Source: Selenomonas bovis DSM 23594 (GTDB taxonomy: Bacteria; Bacillota; Negativicutes; Selenomonadales; Selenomonadaceae). Taken from it: 64,000 bases of DNA. Positions 19,479-30,251 of the stretch are shown in pieces (positions within the stretch are counted from its first letter, which is position 1; every line of letters begins with the position of its first letter). Under the pieces are notes generated by a model. That model did not search any database, had not been told where the DNA came from, and saw nothing but the letters and a program-made list of their open reading frames with translations. Location: positions 1-64,000 of the forward strand of contig NZ_KB908382.1 of assembly GCF_000381005.1 (NCBI RefSeq), given 5' to 3'. The position numbers and the translations under genes are program-made.

Positions 19479-22355
19479 ATGAGGTATCTGCTCCGCGCGC
19501 TGTGCACGCTCCTCCTTCTCCTCGCCGCAGCGGCGCCCGCCTGCGCCGCTGCGGCGGTCTACCGCGTCGGCTACACGCCGACGCCCGGCTTCTTCACGCG
19601 CACGCAGGACGGCAGCTTCCACGGCTCCGGCTACGCCTACCTCGAGGAGCTCTCGCTCTACGCGGGCTGCCGCTTCGACTACGTCGAGCTGCCGCTCGGC
19701 CAGGAGTTCGACCGCCTGCGCGCCGGGGAGGTGGACGTCCTGGTCGGCGGCTCCGGGATGCCGTTCCCCGACCTCCTCTACAGCCACCACGACATCGCGC
19801 GTCCCGCGCTCGAGCTCTCCCTCTCAGATAACGCGCAGCGCGACCTCGCGGATACGCCGCGCATCGCCTATTTCGCCAAAATCCATACGGAGCAGGCGCT
19901 GCGCGCCTCCCTCGCGCGCTTCTTCCCCAACGTGGATTACACGCTCATCCCCTTCCAGAGCCTCCCCGCGATGGATGATGCCGCGGCGGCGGGCGAGGTC
20001 GACGCCATCACGAACGACGCCTTCCACCCGCATCCGGGCACGCAGCCCGCTGGCCGCCTGCGCCTGCTCGCGAGCCATCTCACCTACGCACCGGGGAACG
20101 CGGCGCTCTGCGCGCAGCTCGACCGCGCCATCGACGAGATGCTCACCGTCACGCCGAATCTGCGTCCCCTGCTCGAACAGCAGACAGGCCGTGACCGCGC
20201 ACCGCTCTTCCTCACGCCGGAGGAAAAGGCGTATCTTGCGGCGCACAATCATTTCACCGCCCTCGCCTCGCCCCAGCAGATGCCCTACTCCTACTTCGAC
20301 GGCGGGCGCCACCGCGGCATCATCCACGACATCATCGCGCAGATCGAGAGCGACCTCGGCATCACATTCGAGGTGCGCGAGACGCCCACGGACACCGTGA
20401 TGCTCGAGCAGCTCGCGAACGGAGAGGCCGACGTTCTGGTCGACTTCTACTTTGACTTCAGCTGGGCGCGCCAGCATGGCGTCTACGTCACAAACCCTTA
20501 CCTCTCTACGGCCTACGTCATCATCCGCCGCCGCGGGCAGGCGCTCCCGGACGCCCCGCGCGTCGCGGCACAGCGCAGCCGCAATGTCACGCGGCAGTAC
20601 CTCGAGCAGATCTACCCCGCCGAGCAGATCTCCTATTTCGACACGGACGCCCAGTGCCTCGCGGCCGTAAACGACGGGCGCGCCGACCTCGCCCTCGTCA
20701 AGTCCGTGAGCGCCAACGCACTGCTCTACAGCGGTCTCTTCTACCGGCTCATGGCGGAAACCAACGTCGTGTTCTCGCACGGCACCTCCCTCGCCGTCAG
20801 CGACCGCCTCGACCCCATCTTCGTGCGCATCCTCAACAAGGAGATCGCGCACCTCGATCCCGTGGCCGTCCAGAGCGCCATCAATGCGGAGACCTTCGCC
20901 GCAAGCGACAAGAGTCCACTCGCCTCCCTGCTCTACCGCTATCCGCAGGAGAGCTTCCTCGTCGTCACCGCGCTGTTCCTGCTGCTGCTCGCGGGCGTCT
21001 TCCTCACGCTCTACGTGCGCCGCAGCCATCTCGCCGCCATCACCCGCCTCGCCTACCATGAGTCTGTGACAGGCCTCTGCAACGAGCGCTGGCTCGAGCA
21101 GGTGCTGCCGGACGCCATCCGCGCGGAGGGCGCAGCCCTCAAAGGCGGACGCCTCTACCTCGCGGGCATCTGCGTGCATCAGCTCGACTACCTGCGCGCG
21201 ACCTTCGCGCTCAACCTCCTCGCCAAGAGCTTCGCCGACATCTCGCGCCGCGCGCATGCGACATTCCCCTGGTTCAAGAACTATGCCATCAGCACCGACC
21301 GCACACGCCTCACCGTCCTCTGCGCGCTCCCTGAGCGCATGACGCCGGAGGCGGCCGCAGCCGCCATCTCAAGCCATTTCTCCTCCGTCCCGCTCGGCGG
21401 CGTCGTGACGCGCGTGCGCTACCACATGAGCTTCCTGCCCATCCATTGGACGGACGCGACCAATCCCTCCCAGCTCCTGGGCGAGAGCCTCGCGAGCCTC
21501 AACTACGCCCGGGAACACAATCTGCCCTTCGTCCTCTTCGACCAGGCCATGCACGACCGGTTCCTCTGGAACAAGCACCTCGACGAGCTCGCGCCCAAGG
21601 CGTTTGACCGGCAGGAATTCGCCGTCTGGTACCAGCCGAAATACGACCTCGCGACGAAAAAGCTCGTCGGCGCGGAGGCGCTCGTGCGCTGGCAGAGCCC
21701 TGAGCTCGGACTGCTCATGCCGGGGCGTTTCATCGACTACTTCGAGCACATCGGCCTCGCCATCCGCCTCGACTACTACATGCTCGGCCACGTCGCACGC
21801 TTCCTCGAGGATCGCCTGCGCCGCCAGCTCCCCGTCGTCCCCATCTCCGTCAACCAGTCGGCGCTCCACCTCAGCGAGGGCGACTACCTGAAGAGGATGA
21901 AGGAAACCGCCGAAGCCTACCGCCTGCCCCGCGGCCTCATCGACCTCGAGCTCACCGAGACCGCCTTCATCGATTTCAAATCCAAGGAAGCGCGCGCAAA
22001 CGCGCGGCAGATCGTCGACGAGCTCAAGGCAGACGGCTACGCGACCTCTATGGACGATTTCTGCACGGGATACAGCTCCATCGCCATGCTCCAGTCGCTC
22101 CCGATGGACACGATGAAAATCGACCGTTCCATCCTCCTCGCTGCGGAGAAAGATCCGCGCGCCACCGCCATCCTCGAAAGCGTCATCCAGCTCGGCCGCA
22201 GCCTCGGCATGCACGTCCTCACCGAGGGCATCGAGACGCCAGAGCAGGAGGCGCTGCTGCGCCGCCTCGGCTGCACCTACGGACAGGGCTATTTCTACGC
22301 AAAACCCATGCCGCAGGAGGACTTCGAGCGCTTCCTCGAGACGCACCTCAACTGA
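19479..22355 (+). CDS. periplasmic-sensing receptor with two SBP3 domains, degenerate GGDEF and EAL (c-di-GMP phosphodiesterase)
   Basis: About 958 residues. A signal peptide (MRYLLRALCTLLLLL...) precedes two tandem solute-binding (SBP_bac_3) domains (about 30-240 and 245-480; YRVGYTPTPGFF and FTALASPQQMPYSY mark their starts), one membrane helix (about 486-507), a GGDEF-like domain without a GGDEF motif, and a C-terminal EAL domain. EAL residues are present: GAEALVRW, PISVNQSALHL, DLELTET, SMDDFCTGYSS (Cys replaces the usual Gly of DDFGTG), MKIDRS and LTEGIET. It is probably an active phosphodiesterase controlled by an external ligand. Translation could also begin at 19443. It stands alone. 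Confidence 0.88.
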   Translation: MRYLLRALCTLLLLLAAAAPACAAAAVYRVGYTPTPGFFTRTQDGSFHGSGYAYLEELSLYAGCRFDYVELPLGQEFDRLRAGEVDVLVGGSGMPFPDLLYSHHDIARPALELSLSDNAQRDLADTPRIAYFAKIHTEQALRASLARFFPNVDYTLIPFQSLPAMDDAAAAGEVDAITNDAFHPHPGTQPAGRLRLLASHLTYAPGNAALCAQLDRAIDEMLTVTPNLRPLLEQQTGRDRAPLFLTPEEKAYLAAHNHFTALASPQQMPYSYFDGGRHRGIIHDIIAQIESDLGITFEVRETPTDTVMLEQLANGEADVLVDFYFDFSWARQHGVYVTNPYLSTAYVIIRRRGQALPDAPRVAAQRSRNVTRQYLEQIYPAEQISYFDTDAQCLAAVNDGRADLALVKSVSANALLYSGLFYRLMAETNVVFSHGTSLAVSDRLDPIFVRILNKEIAHLDPVAVQSAINAETFAASDKSPLASLLYRYPQESFLVVTALFLLLLAGVFLTLYVRRSHLAAITRLAYHESVTGLCNERWLEQVLPDAIRAEGAALKGGRLYLAGICVHQLDYLRATFALNLLAKSFADISRRAHATFPWFKNYAISTDRTRLTVLCALPERMTPEAAAAAISSHFSSVPLGGVVTRVRYHMSFLPIHWTDATNPSQLLGESLASLNYAREHNLPFVLFDQAMHDRFLWNKHLDELAPKAFDRQEFAVWYQPKYDLATKKLVGAEALVRWQSPELGLLMPGRFIDYFEHIGLAIRLDYYMLGHVARFLEDRLRRQLPVVPISVNQSALHLSEGDYLKRMKETAEAYRLPRGLIDLELTETAFIDFKSKEARANARQIVDELKADGYATSMDDFCTGYSSIAMLQSLPMDTMKIDRSILLAAEKDPRATAILESVIQLGRSLGMHVLTEGIETPEQEALLRRLGCTYGQGYFYAKPMPQEDFERFLETHLN

Positions 22356-22445
22356 AAGGGCACGGCCGCACGCCTCCCGGGCAAACGTTCCCCCTCTCGC
22401 CATATTGCAGAAACGGCCATTCTAGCATAAAATAAAAGGGCCATC

Positions 22446-22476
22446 GCGGGACGCGCAGGCGCGTCCCGCTCTTTGT
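22446..22476 (+). terminator. terminator of the EAL receptor gene
   Basis: GCGGGACGCGC pairs with GCGCGTCCCGC around a tiny loop, followed by a T-rich stretch. Confidence 0.7.
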
Positions 22477-22575
22477 TGTTCCGCGCCGTCGGCGGCGGAG
22501 AATGGCCAAGAGATTTTCCACGAGAGCGCGCTGCCTGACGCCGCGCTTTTCAAATGAGACAAGATTGGAGATGCT

Positions 22576-23754
<1,179 letters not shown>

Positions 23755-23938
23755 TCCCCCGGGACGCTGCCTCTCCGACGATCGCACGCAACTGCCATCA
23801 AGCAGTCCGCACGCACCATCGCGCAGCACATCCACGCCGCCCCTTTCATCAGCAAAAGAGCACCGATAAAAACCTCAGTCCCCATCTGCACGCATCTGGG
23901 ACATTTCGTCTTTCAGCATCCCCATAAGGAGGTTCCCC

Positions 23939-24541
23939 ATGACAACACCACTCACCATCCGCATCACCCGCCCGCAGGACGCGCGCGCCCTCGCCGCCAT
24001 CTACCGCCCCTACGTCGAGCAGACCGCCATCTCCTTTGAATGCGAGGCGCCGACCGCCACCGCCATGCTGCGCCGCATGGAAAACGTCCTGACGCGCTAC
24101 CCCTACCTCGTCGCCGAGCGCGGCGGCGACCTCCTCGGCTACGCCTACGCCCACCCCTTCATCGGCCGCGCCGCCTACGACTGGTCAGCGGAAATGACCA
24201 TCTACCTGCGCATGGACGCCCGCCGCGCAGGCATCGGCGGCCAGCTCTACCGCACCCTCGAAGACCTCCTGCGCGACATGGGCGTCCTCAACCTCAACGC
24301 CTGCATCGGCTACCCCCAGACCGACGACGACCCCTACCTCACGACCAACAGCGTCGACTTCCACAAACACCTCGGCTACGAATGGGTCGGCCGCTTCCAC
24401 GACAGCGGCTCGAAATTCGGCCGCTGGTACGACATGGTCTGGATGGAAAAACTCCTCGCCCCGCATCAAACACCGCCCACCCCCATCTGCCCCTTCCCCG
24501 ACCTCCACTCTCCCAAGAAGGATGCTGTGATGGAGGAATGA
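23939..24541 (+). CDS. GNAT-family N-acetyltransferase, phosphinothricin/methionine-sulfoximine type
   Basis: A 200-residue acetyl-CoA-dependent N-acetyltransferase. The core matches the Pat/YncA subfamily: IRITRPQDARALAAIYRPYV, ISFECEAPT, GYAYAHPFIGRAAYDWSAE, then the pyrophosphate-loop region RRAGIGGQLY and GYEWVGRFHDSGSKFGRWYDMVWMEK. It may detoxify glutamate analogues or methionine derivatives; the true substrate cannot be told. SD AAGGAGG is close to the ATG. Repeat cluster A begins just after it. Confidence 0.88.
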   Translation: MTTPLTIRITRPQDARALAAIYRPYVEQTAISFECEAPTATAMLRRMENVLTRYPYLVAERGGDLLGYAYAHPFIGRAAYDWSAEMTIYLRMDARRAGIGGQLYRTLEDLLRDMGVLNLNACIGYPQTDDDPYLTTNSVDFHKHLGYEWVGRFHDSGSKFGRWYDMVWMEKLLAPHQTPPTPICPFPDLHSPKKDAVMEE

Positions 24542-25015
24542 GAAGGGGGCCTCGAGCGACCGAACGCCTCGAACCCCCCGCCTCGAATCCCTGCCTCGCA
24601 TTCTGCCCAGAGCGGCAGGCGTTGGACAGCGAACGCAGCGCGGAGCATATTTGGCTGCACGCACGCCGTGCGACCTTCCTCCCACCACCTTGCAGCCGAG
24701 AGTCTCCGCGCGGAGTGAGTCGACCGACACCTGCCGCTCGTCCGCCTCGAACAACCACCCGCCTCGAACCGAACCCCACCACGCACTCCGCCCAGAGCGG
24801 CAGGCGTTGGACAGCGAACGCAGCGCGGAGCATATTTGGCTGCACGCACGCCGTGCGACCTTCCTCCCACCACCTTGCAGCCGAGAGTCTCCGCGCGGAG
24901 TGAGTCGTCCGACGCCTGCCACTCGCCCGCCTCGAACGCTCGTCCGCCTCGAACAACCACCTGCCTCGAACAAAAACCACACAACTATATTTTCAAAAAG
25001 AAAGGATCCTCCTAA
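24542..25015. repeat. foldback repeat cluster A (two elements plus CCTCGAAC spacers)
   Basis: This intergenic stretch holds element A1 (24610-24739) and element A2 (24795-24924), each 130 bases. A 118-base block is identical in both (24605-24722 and 24790-24907). Outer arms are GAGCGGCAGGCGTTGG with CCGACACCTGCCGCTC (A1) or CCGACGCCTGCCACTC (A2). The inner stem is GCGCGGAG/CTCCGCGC. Six exact CCTCGAAC octamers lie between and around them. Reading frames through it exist on both strands but look like repeat translations, not proteins. Confidence 0.85.
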
Positions 25016-25723
25016 ATGAAAGACCTCCTCGACGTCCACACCCACACCATCGCGAGCGGCCACGCCTACAGCACGCTGCGGGAAATGATCGAAGCCGCGA
25101 AACGCCGCGGCCTCTCCCTCGTCGGCATCTCCGAACACGGCCCGCGCATGGAAGGCTCCTGCCCCGAAATCTATTTCTGCAACTTCAAGGTCATTCGCCG
25201 CGACGCCTACGGCATCGACCTCCGCATGGGCGCGGAGCTCAACATCATCGACTACACCGGCTCCACCGACCTCCCCGCCCAGCGCCTCAGGAACCTCGAC
25301 TACGCCATCGCGAGCCTCCACGACATCTGCATCGACCCGGGCAGCACCGAGGAAAACACCGCCGCCCTCATCGGCGCGATGAAAAACCCGCGCGTAAACA
25401 TCATCGGCCACCCGGACAACCCCTGCTACCCCGTCGACTTCGACGCCCTCGCGCGCGCCGCTAGAGACCACCATGTCCTCCTCGAGCTCAACAACAGCTC
25501 CTACCGCCCCGGCGGCAGCCGCCAGGGCTCATGGGAAAAGGGCAAAGAACTCCTCGCCGCCTGCAAACAATACGGCACCACCGTCATCCTCGGCAGCGAC
25601 GCCCACATCGACCTCGACGTCGGCGCCCACGAGCGGAGCCAGGAACTCCTCGCCGCCTGTGCCTTCCCCGAGGAACTCGTCATCAACCACGACCCCGAGG
25701 CCTTCAAAGCCTGGATCGGCTGA
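25016..25723 (+). CDS. PHP-domain phosphatase (YcdX-like)
   Basis: A 235-residue PHP-family metallo-hydrolase. Metal-binding motifs are in order: DVHTHTIASGHAYST, ISEHGPRM, MGAELNII, SLHDICI, IIGHPDNP and ILGSDAHIDLDVG. Length and motifs match YcdX-type phosphatases, which bind three zinc ions; the natural substrate is unknown. It follows repeat cluster A and may not share a transcript with the acetyltransferase. Confidence 0.88.
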   Translation: MKDLLDVHTHTIASGHAYSTLREMIEAAKRRGLSLVGISEHGPRMEGSCPEIYFCNFKVIRRDAYGIDLRMGAELNIIDYTGSTDLPAQRLRNLDYAIASLHDICIDPGSTEENTAALIGAMKNPRVNIIGHPDNPCYPVDFDALARAARDHHVLLELNNSSYRPGGSRQGSWEKGKELLAACKQYGTTVILGSDAHIDLDVGAHERSQELLAACAFPEELVINHDPEAFKAWIG

Positions 25724-25797
25724 AACGCGCTTCCTTTGCAGGGCTCCTTCGCAGGGCCGCCCCTGCCCCCATTCCCGGCGCACGCCTGCAAAGAAAC

Positions 25798-25836
25798 GCG
25801 GCGCACCGTCCTGCCGGACGGTGCGCCGCGCTTTTT
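25798..25836 (+). terminator. terminator of the PHP gene
   Basis: A perfect 14-base stem (GCGGCGCACCGTCC/GGACGGTGCGCCGC) followed by TTTTT. Confidence 0.85.
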
Positions 25837-25925
25837 CTCTGCCCTGCGGCCGCAAAGCCGCACACGCAGCCCAATTCCCGCGCCACGACGCGCAACCTGC
25901 AGCTAGAAAATCATTTTGACAACGC

Positions 25926-25958
25926 AAAAAAAGCACCGCAATCTCTTGCAGTGCTTTT
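25926..25958 (-). terminator. terminator of tRNA-Gln
   Basis: On the minus strand AAGCACTGCAA pairs with TTGCGGTGCTT, then a run of T, directly downstream of the tRNA. Confidence 0.8.
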
Positions 25959-25967
25959 GCTTTCAAA

Positions 25968-26043
25968 TGGCAGGGGCAGCAGGACTCGAACCTACGCATG
26001 CGGGATTCAGAATCCCGTGCCTTACCAACTTGGCGATGCCCCT
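25968..26043 (-). tRNA. tRNA-Gln (anticodon CTG)
   Basis: Cloverleaf with acceptor AGGGGCA/TGCCCCT, anticodon stem CGGGA/TCCCG and loop TTCTGAA, T loop TTCGAGT and an encoded CCA. Confidence 0.92.
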
Positions 26044-26130
26044 GTGTGACGTTTGCTGTCAACAATGGATATTATAGGGGATATGCGCAGATATGTCAAG
26101 CAGTTTTTTCAGCTATCAGGAATTTTTTTC

Positions 26131-29100
26131 TCAACGCCGCACATGATAGACCGCCGCGTACATCGTCGGCAGCACGAGCAGCGTGAGCACCGTCGCGACG
26201 AAGAGCCCGCTCGCGATCGCGACGGCCATCGGCCCCCAGAAGACGCTCGTCATGAGCGGCAGCATGCCGAGGATCGCGGCGGCCGCCGTCAGCATGATGG
26301 GGCGGAACCGCAGCACCGCCGAGTCGACGACGGCATCCCAGGGCGTCTCCCCTGCCGCGAGATGCTTCTGGATCTGGTCGAGCAGGATGACGGAGTTACG
26401 GATGATCATGCCGAAGAGCGCGAGCACGCCGAGGATCGCGACGAACCCCATCGCCTTGCCGAAGAGCAGCATGCCCCAGGCGACACCGATGAGGCCGAGC
26501 GGCGCTGTGAGCAGCGTCAGCAGCATATCCTTGCCGCTCCTGAGCTGGAGCATGAGCAGCGTCATGATGAGGAAGACCATCGCGGGCAGCGGCACCGCGA
26601 GATGCGCGACCGACTTGTCGCTGTCCTTGAGCGTGCCGGCCGCCTCGATGGCAGCCCCGGGCGGCAGCGCCGCCTGCAGATCCTTCGTCGCCGCGAGCGC
26701 CTTCGCCGTCGCGTCGTTCGCCGTGCCGCTCTTGACGTTCGCCTCGACGAGGATGGACGGGCGCAGATCGTAGCGCTTGATGAGGCCGTCCTCCGCGTCA
26801 TAGGAGAGCTTGGCAATCTGGCCGAGCGGCACATAGCCCGCCTGGCCGAGGTAGATGGGCAGCTCCTTCATCTGCTCGAGGCTCTGCCGGTCCTCCGGCG
26901 CGAGCCGCAGGTCGATGTCGATCGTGCGGTCGCCCGCGTAGAACTGCGCGCCGGCCGCGCCCGTGACCTCGGTGTAGACGGTCTGCGCGACCGCCTGGCT
27001 CGTGACGCCGAGCGCGCGCAGCTTGTCCTGGTCGAGCGCGATGCGCAGCGTCTTCTGCTTGTCACTCCAGTCGAAATGGAGATCCGTGAGGTTCTCATCC
27101 GCCGCGAGGCGCGCGCGCACCTGCTCCGCCAGCGCCTTCGTCTCGTCGACCGTGAGCCCCGTCACGCGCACCATCACGGGGTAGTCGGCGGGCGGCCCCG
27201 TCTGGATGTACTGAAGCCTGCCGCGCACATCGGAGAACTCGTCCGTGAACGCCTCGCGCAGCGCGCCCGCGAGCCGCTCGCGCGCCGCCGTGTCCTTTGT
27301 CACGACGACGAACTGGGCGATGTTGTCCGCGTCCGCCTTCGGATCGACCGTGAGCACGAAGCGCGGCGCGACGCGCCCGACATAGTAGGTGTAGTTGTCG
27401 ATGTCGTCCATGTGCGCCGCGAGGTAGTCGCTCATGCGGTCCGCCGCCGCCTGCGTCGCCGCCATGGACGCGCCCGCCGGCAGCTCGAGGTTCACGAGGA
27501 TCTCCGGGCGCAGCGAGGCGGGGAAGAACTCCTGCTTCACGAAGCGCAGCGCATAGCAGGAGACGAGGAACAGCACCGCCGTCGCCGCGAGCACGATGCG
27601 CCGGTGCGTGAGGAACACGGCGAGCACGCGGCGGAACCACTGGTAGAAGCGGCTCTGATACGGGTCAGGCCTGCCGCTCGCGTCCGTCACGACCTCCGCC
27701 TGGATGAGATACGTGCCGAAAAGCGGCGCGACCATGACGGAGACGAGCCATGAGAGCAGGAGCGCCGTGCCGATGACGGGGAAGAGCGCCTGGCAGAACT
27801 CGCTCGCCATGCCCTTCGCGAACGCGACGGGGATGAAGCCCGCGCAGGTGATGAGCGTGCCCGTGAGCATCGGCTTCGCCGTCGCGCGGAACGCGTGGCA
27901 GGCTGCGTCAAAGCGGCTGTGGCCGAGCTCCAGCTGCACGCTCATCATCTCGACGGCGATGATGGCATCGTCGACGAGCAGGCCGAGCGCGATGATGAGC
28001 GAGCCGAGCGACACCTTGTGCAGGCTGATACCCGCCGCGTACATGACGACGAATGTGCCCGCGAGCACGAGCGGGATGCAGCCCGCGACGACGAGCCCCG
28101 TGCGCAGCCCGAGCGAGAGGAAGCTCACGGCGAGCACGATGACGATGGCCTCGGCGAGCGTCTTGACGAAATCGTGGATGGAGTGGTTCACGACGCTCGG
28201 CTGGTCGGAGACCTGGTGGATTTCAAGGCCGACAGGCAGGTTCTCCTGCGCGGCGGCGATCTCCTTCTTGAGATCCTCGCCGAGCTGCAGGATGTTGCCG
28301 CCGTCCTGCATCGAGACGGCGATGCCGATGGCCGGCGCGCCGTTCAGGAACATCTTCGGCTGCGCAGGATCGACGCTCGTGCGCCGCACCGTCGCGATGT
28401 CGCCGAGACGGAAGCTGCGCCCGTTCGCGCTGACGGGCAGCGCCTTGATGTCGTCGACGTCCTCGAACGTCCCCGTCACGCGCAGGTAGACGCTGTCCGT
28501 CGCCGTCTCGAGCTTGCCCGCGGCCGTCATCTCATTCTGCGCCTTGAGCGCCTGCAGGACGGCCTGCGGGCTGATGCCGAGCCCCTCGAGCTTCGCCGTC
28601 TTCACCTCGACGTAGACCTTTTCCTCCTGCTCGCCGAGCAGCTCCACCTTCTGCACGCTCGGCACCTGCATGAGCAGGCGGCGCGTGTTCTCCGCGGCCT
28701 CGCGCATCTCCTCATAGCTGTAGCCGTCGCCGGTCACTGCGTAGACGGAGCCGTAGACATCGTCGAACCTGTCGTTGTAGAACGGCCCGTAGACGCCTGA
28801 GGGCAGCTCGCGCTTCTCATCCTCGCAGAGGTTGCGCACATCGTGCCAGATCTCGCGGATGGCGGACTTCTCCACATCGTCGGCGAGATCGACATAGATG
28901 ACCGTCTGGCCCGCGCGCGTCTCGCTCTTGATATGATCGAGGCCGCGCGTATCCTGGAGCTTCTTCTCGAGCTTGTCCGTGACCTGCTCCTGCATCTCCT
29001 CCGCCGTCGCGCCGGGCCAGGCCGCCGAGACGACCATCTCGCGGATCGTGAACTGCGGATCCTCCATGCGGCCGAGCTTGTTGTAGCAGAAGATGCCGCC

Positions 29101-29172
29101 GATAGCCGTCACGAGGATGAAATACCAGACGAGCACCTTGTTCTTGAGGGAGACTTCTGTGAGATTTCTCAT
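26131..29172 (-). CDS. RND-family multidrug efflux permease (AcrB-like)
   Basis: A 1013-residue inner-membrane proton-driven exporter with twelve expected membrane segments and two large periplasmic loops. The first segment follows MRNLTEVSLKNKVLVWYFILV. The porter-domain start (FTIREMVVSAAWPGATAEEMQEQVT) and the membrane motif with proton-relay aspartates (LIIALGLLVDDAIIAVEMM) are visible. It overlaps the adaptor gene by four bases. The closest group is the short, hydrophobic-compound RND exporters; the substrate is unknown. Confidence 0.92.
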   Translation of the reverse strand: MRNLTEVSLKNKVLVWYFILVTAIGGIFCYNKLGRMEDPQFTIREMVVSAAWPGATAEEMQEQVTDKLEKKLQDTRGLDHIKSETRAGQTVIYVDLADDVEKSAIREIWHDVRNLCEDEKRELPSGVYGPFYNDRFDDVYGSVYAVTGDGYSYEEMREAAENTRRLLMQVPSVQKVELLGEQEEKVYVEVKTAKLEGLGISPQAVLQALKAQNEMTAAGKLETATDSVYLRVTGTFEDVDDIKALPVSANGRSFRLGDIATVRRTSVDPAQPKMFLNGAPAIGIAVSMQDGGNILQLGEDLKKEIAAAQENLPVGLEIHQVSDQPSVVNHSIHDFVKTLAEAIVIVLAVSFLSLGLRTGLVVAGCIPLVLAGTFVVMYAAGISLHKVSLGSLIIALGLLVDDAIIAVEMMSVQLELGHSRFDAACHAFRATAKPMLTGTLITCAGFIPVAFAKGMASEFCQALFPVIGTALLLSWLVSVMVAPLFGTYLIQAEVVTDASGRPDPYQSRFYQWFRRVLAVFLTHRRIVLAATAVLFLVSCYALRFVKQEFFPASLRPEILVNLELPAGASMAATQAAADRMSDYLAAHMDDIDNYTYYVGRVAPRFVLTVDPKADADNIAQFVVVTKDTAARERLAGALREAFTDEFSDVRGRLQYIQTGPPADYPVMVRVTGLTVDETKALAEQVRARLAADENLTDLHFDWSDKQKTLRIALDQDKLRALGVTSQAVAQTVYTEVTGAAGAQFYAGDRTIDIDLRLAPEDRQSLEQMKELPIYLGQAGYVPLGQIAKLSYDAEDGLIKRYDLRPSILVEANVKSGTANDATAKALAATKDLQAALPPGAAIEAAGTLKDSDKSVAHLAVPLPAMVFLIMTLLMLQLRSGKDMLLTLLTAPLGLIGVAWGMLLFGKAMGFVAILGVLALFGMIIRNSVILLDQIQKHLAAGETPWDAVVDSAVLRFRPIMLTAAAAILGMLPLMTSVFWGPMAVAIASGLFVATVLTLLVLPTMYAAVYHVRR

Positions 29173-30251
29173 CGATCCGCCTCCGTGCGCACGCTCTGCC
29201 CTTCCTCGAGACAGTGTACGCCTGCCGTCACGACGATGGTACCGGCGTCGAGCCCGTCGACGAGCACATCATCCGCATCGAACTGCGTCACGGAAACGGG
29301 CGTGAGATGCACCGTCTCGTCATCGCCGACCACCCAGACCTCCGGCGTATCGCCCGTCTGGTAGATGGCGGCGAGCGGCAGCTTCAGCCCCGCCGGCGCC
29401 GCGGCCTCGCCCGTCACATTGACGCTCGCCGTCATGCCGAGCTCCATGCCCGCGGGCGGCTGCGGCACGGAGACGCGCACGCGGTAGGTGCGCGCGGCGC
29501 TGTCCGCCATCGGCGCGACCTCGCGCACCGTGCCCTCCGTGCTCCCGGGGAGCGCCCAGAAGCTCACCTGGACCGTCTTGCCCACGGGCACATCGGCGAG
29601 CCGGTTCTCCGGCACGTCGATCTCCACCTCGAGCTCGTCCGTCTGCACGAGCGTCATGACCGTCTGCCCGGCCGCGACGACCTGTCCCTCCTCCGCGGAG
29701 ATGGAGGAGATCACGCCAGCGGCGCCCGCCGTGAGGTTCGTATAGCCGAGCGCGTTGTGGCCCTGTGCGGCCTCGGCGAGCGCGTTCTGGTACGCCGCGA
29801 ACGCCGCGTCATAGCTCGTCTGGTACTGATCGAGCACCGCGGCCGGCACGGCCTGCTCTTGATAGAGCTCGCTGTAGCGCGAGAGATTCGCCTGCGCAAG
29901 ACTCAGCTGCGCGCGCGCCGACGCGACGGCCGCATCGCCCTGGTTCGCCTTCTGCACGACATCCTTCGCGTCGATGACCATGAGCACATCGCCCGCCTGC
30001 ACGCGGCTGCCCACATCCACGTTGCGCGCGAGGATCTGCCCGCCGACCTGGAACGCGAGATGCGTCTCATAGCGGCCGCGCACCGTGCCCGCGTACGTAT
30101 CCGCCTGCGCGCCGTCCGCGGCGCCGAGCACCGTCGTCTTCACGAGCGGCGGCCGCTTCGCCGCCTCCTGCTGCGCCCCGCAGCCCGCGAGCAAAAGCAG
30201 CAGGCCGCAGACAAGCAGCAAAGATGTCAGCCTTTTCCCTCTCATGCTCAT
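29169..30251 (-). CDS. RND efflux periplasmic adaptor lipoprotein
   Basis: A 360-residue membrane-fusion protein linking the RND pump to an outer-membrane channel. It has a lipoprotein signal with lipobox LLAGC, a lipoyl half (VGGQILARNVDVGSRVQAGDVLMVIDAKD), an alpha-hairpin (about 90-160), the second lipoyl half (AAGVISSISAEEGQVVAAGQ) and beta-barrel parts. The start overlaps the marR stop. The outer-membrane channel is not adjacent. Confidence 0.92.
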   Translation of the reverse strand: MSMRGKRLTSLLLVCGLLLLLAGCGAQQEAAKRPPLVKTTVLGAADGAQADTYAGTVRGRYETHLAFQVGGQILARNVDVGSRVQAGDVLMVIDAKDVVQKANQGDAAVASARAQLSLAQANLSRYSELYQEQAVPAAVLDQYQTSYDAAFAAYQNALAEAAQGHNALGYTNLTAGAAGVISSISAEEGQVVAAGQTVMTLVQTDELEVEIDVPENRLADVPVGKTVQVSFWALPGSTEGTVREVAPMADSAARTYRVRVSVPQPPAGMELGMTASVNVTGEAAAPAGLKLPLAAIYQTGDTPEVWVVGDDETVHLTPVSVTQFDADDVLVDGLDAGTIVVTAGVHCLEEGQSVRTEADR

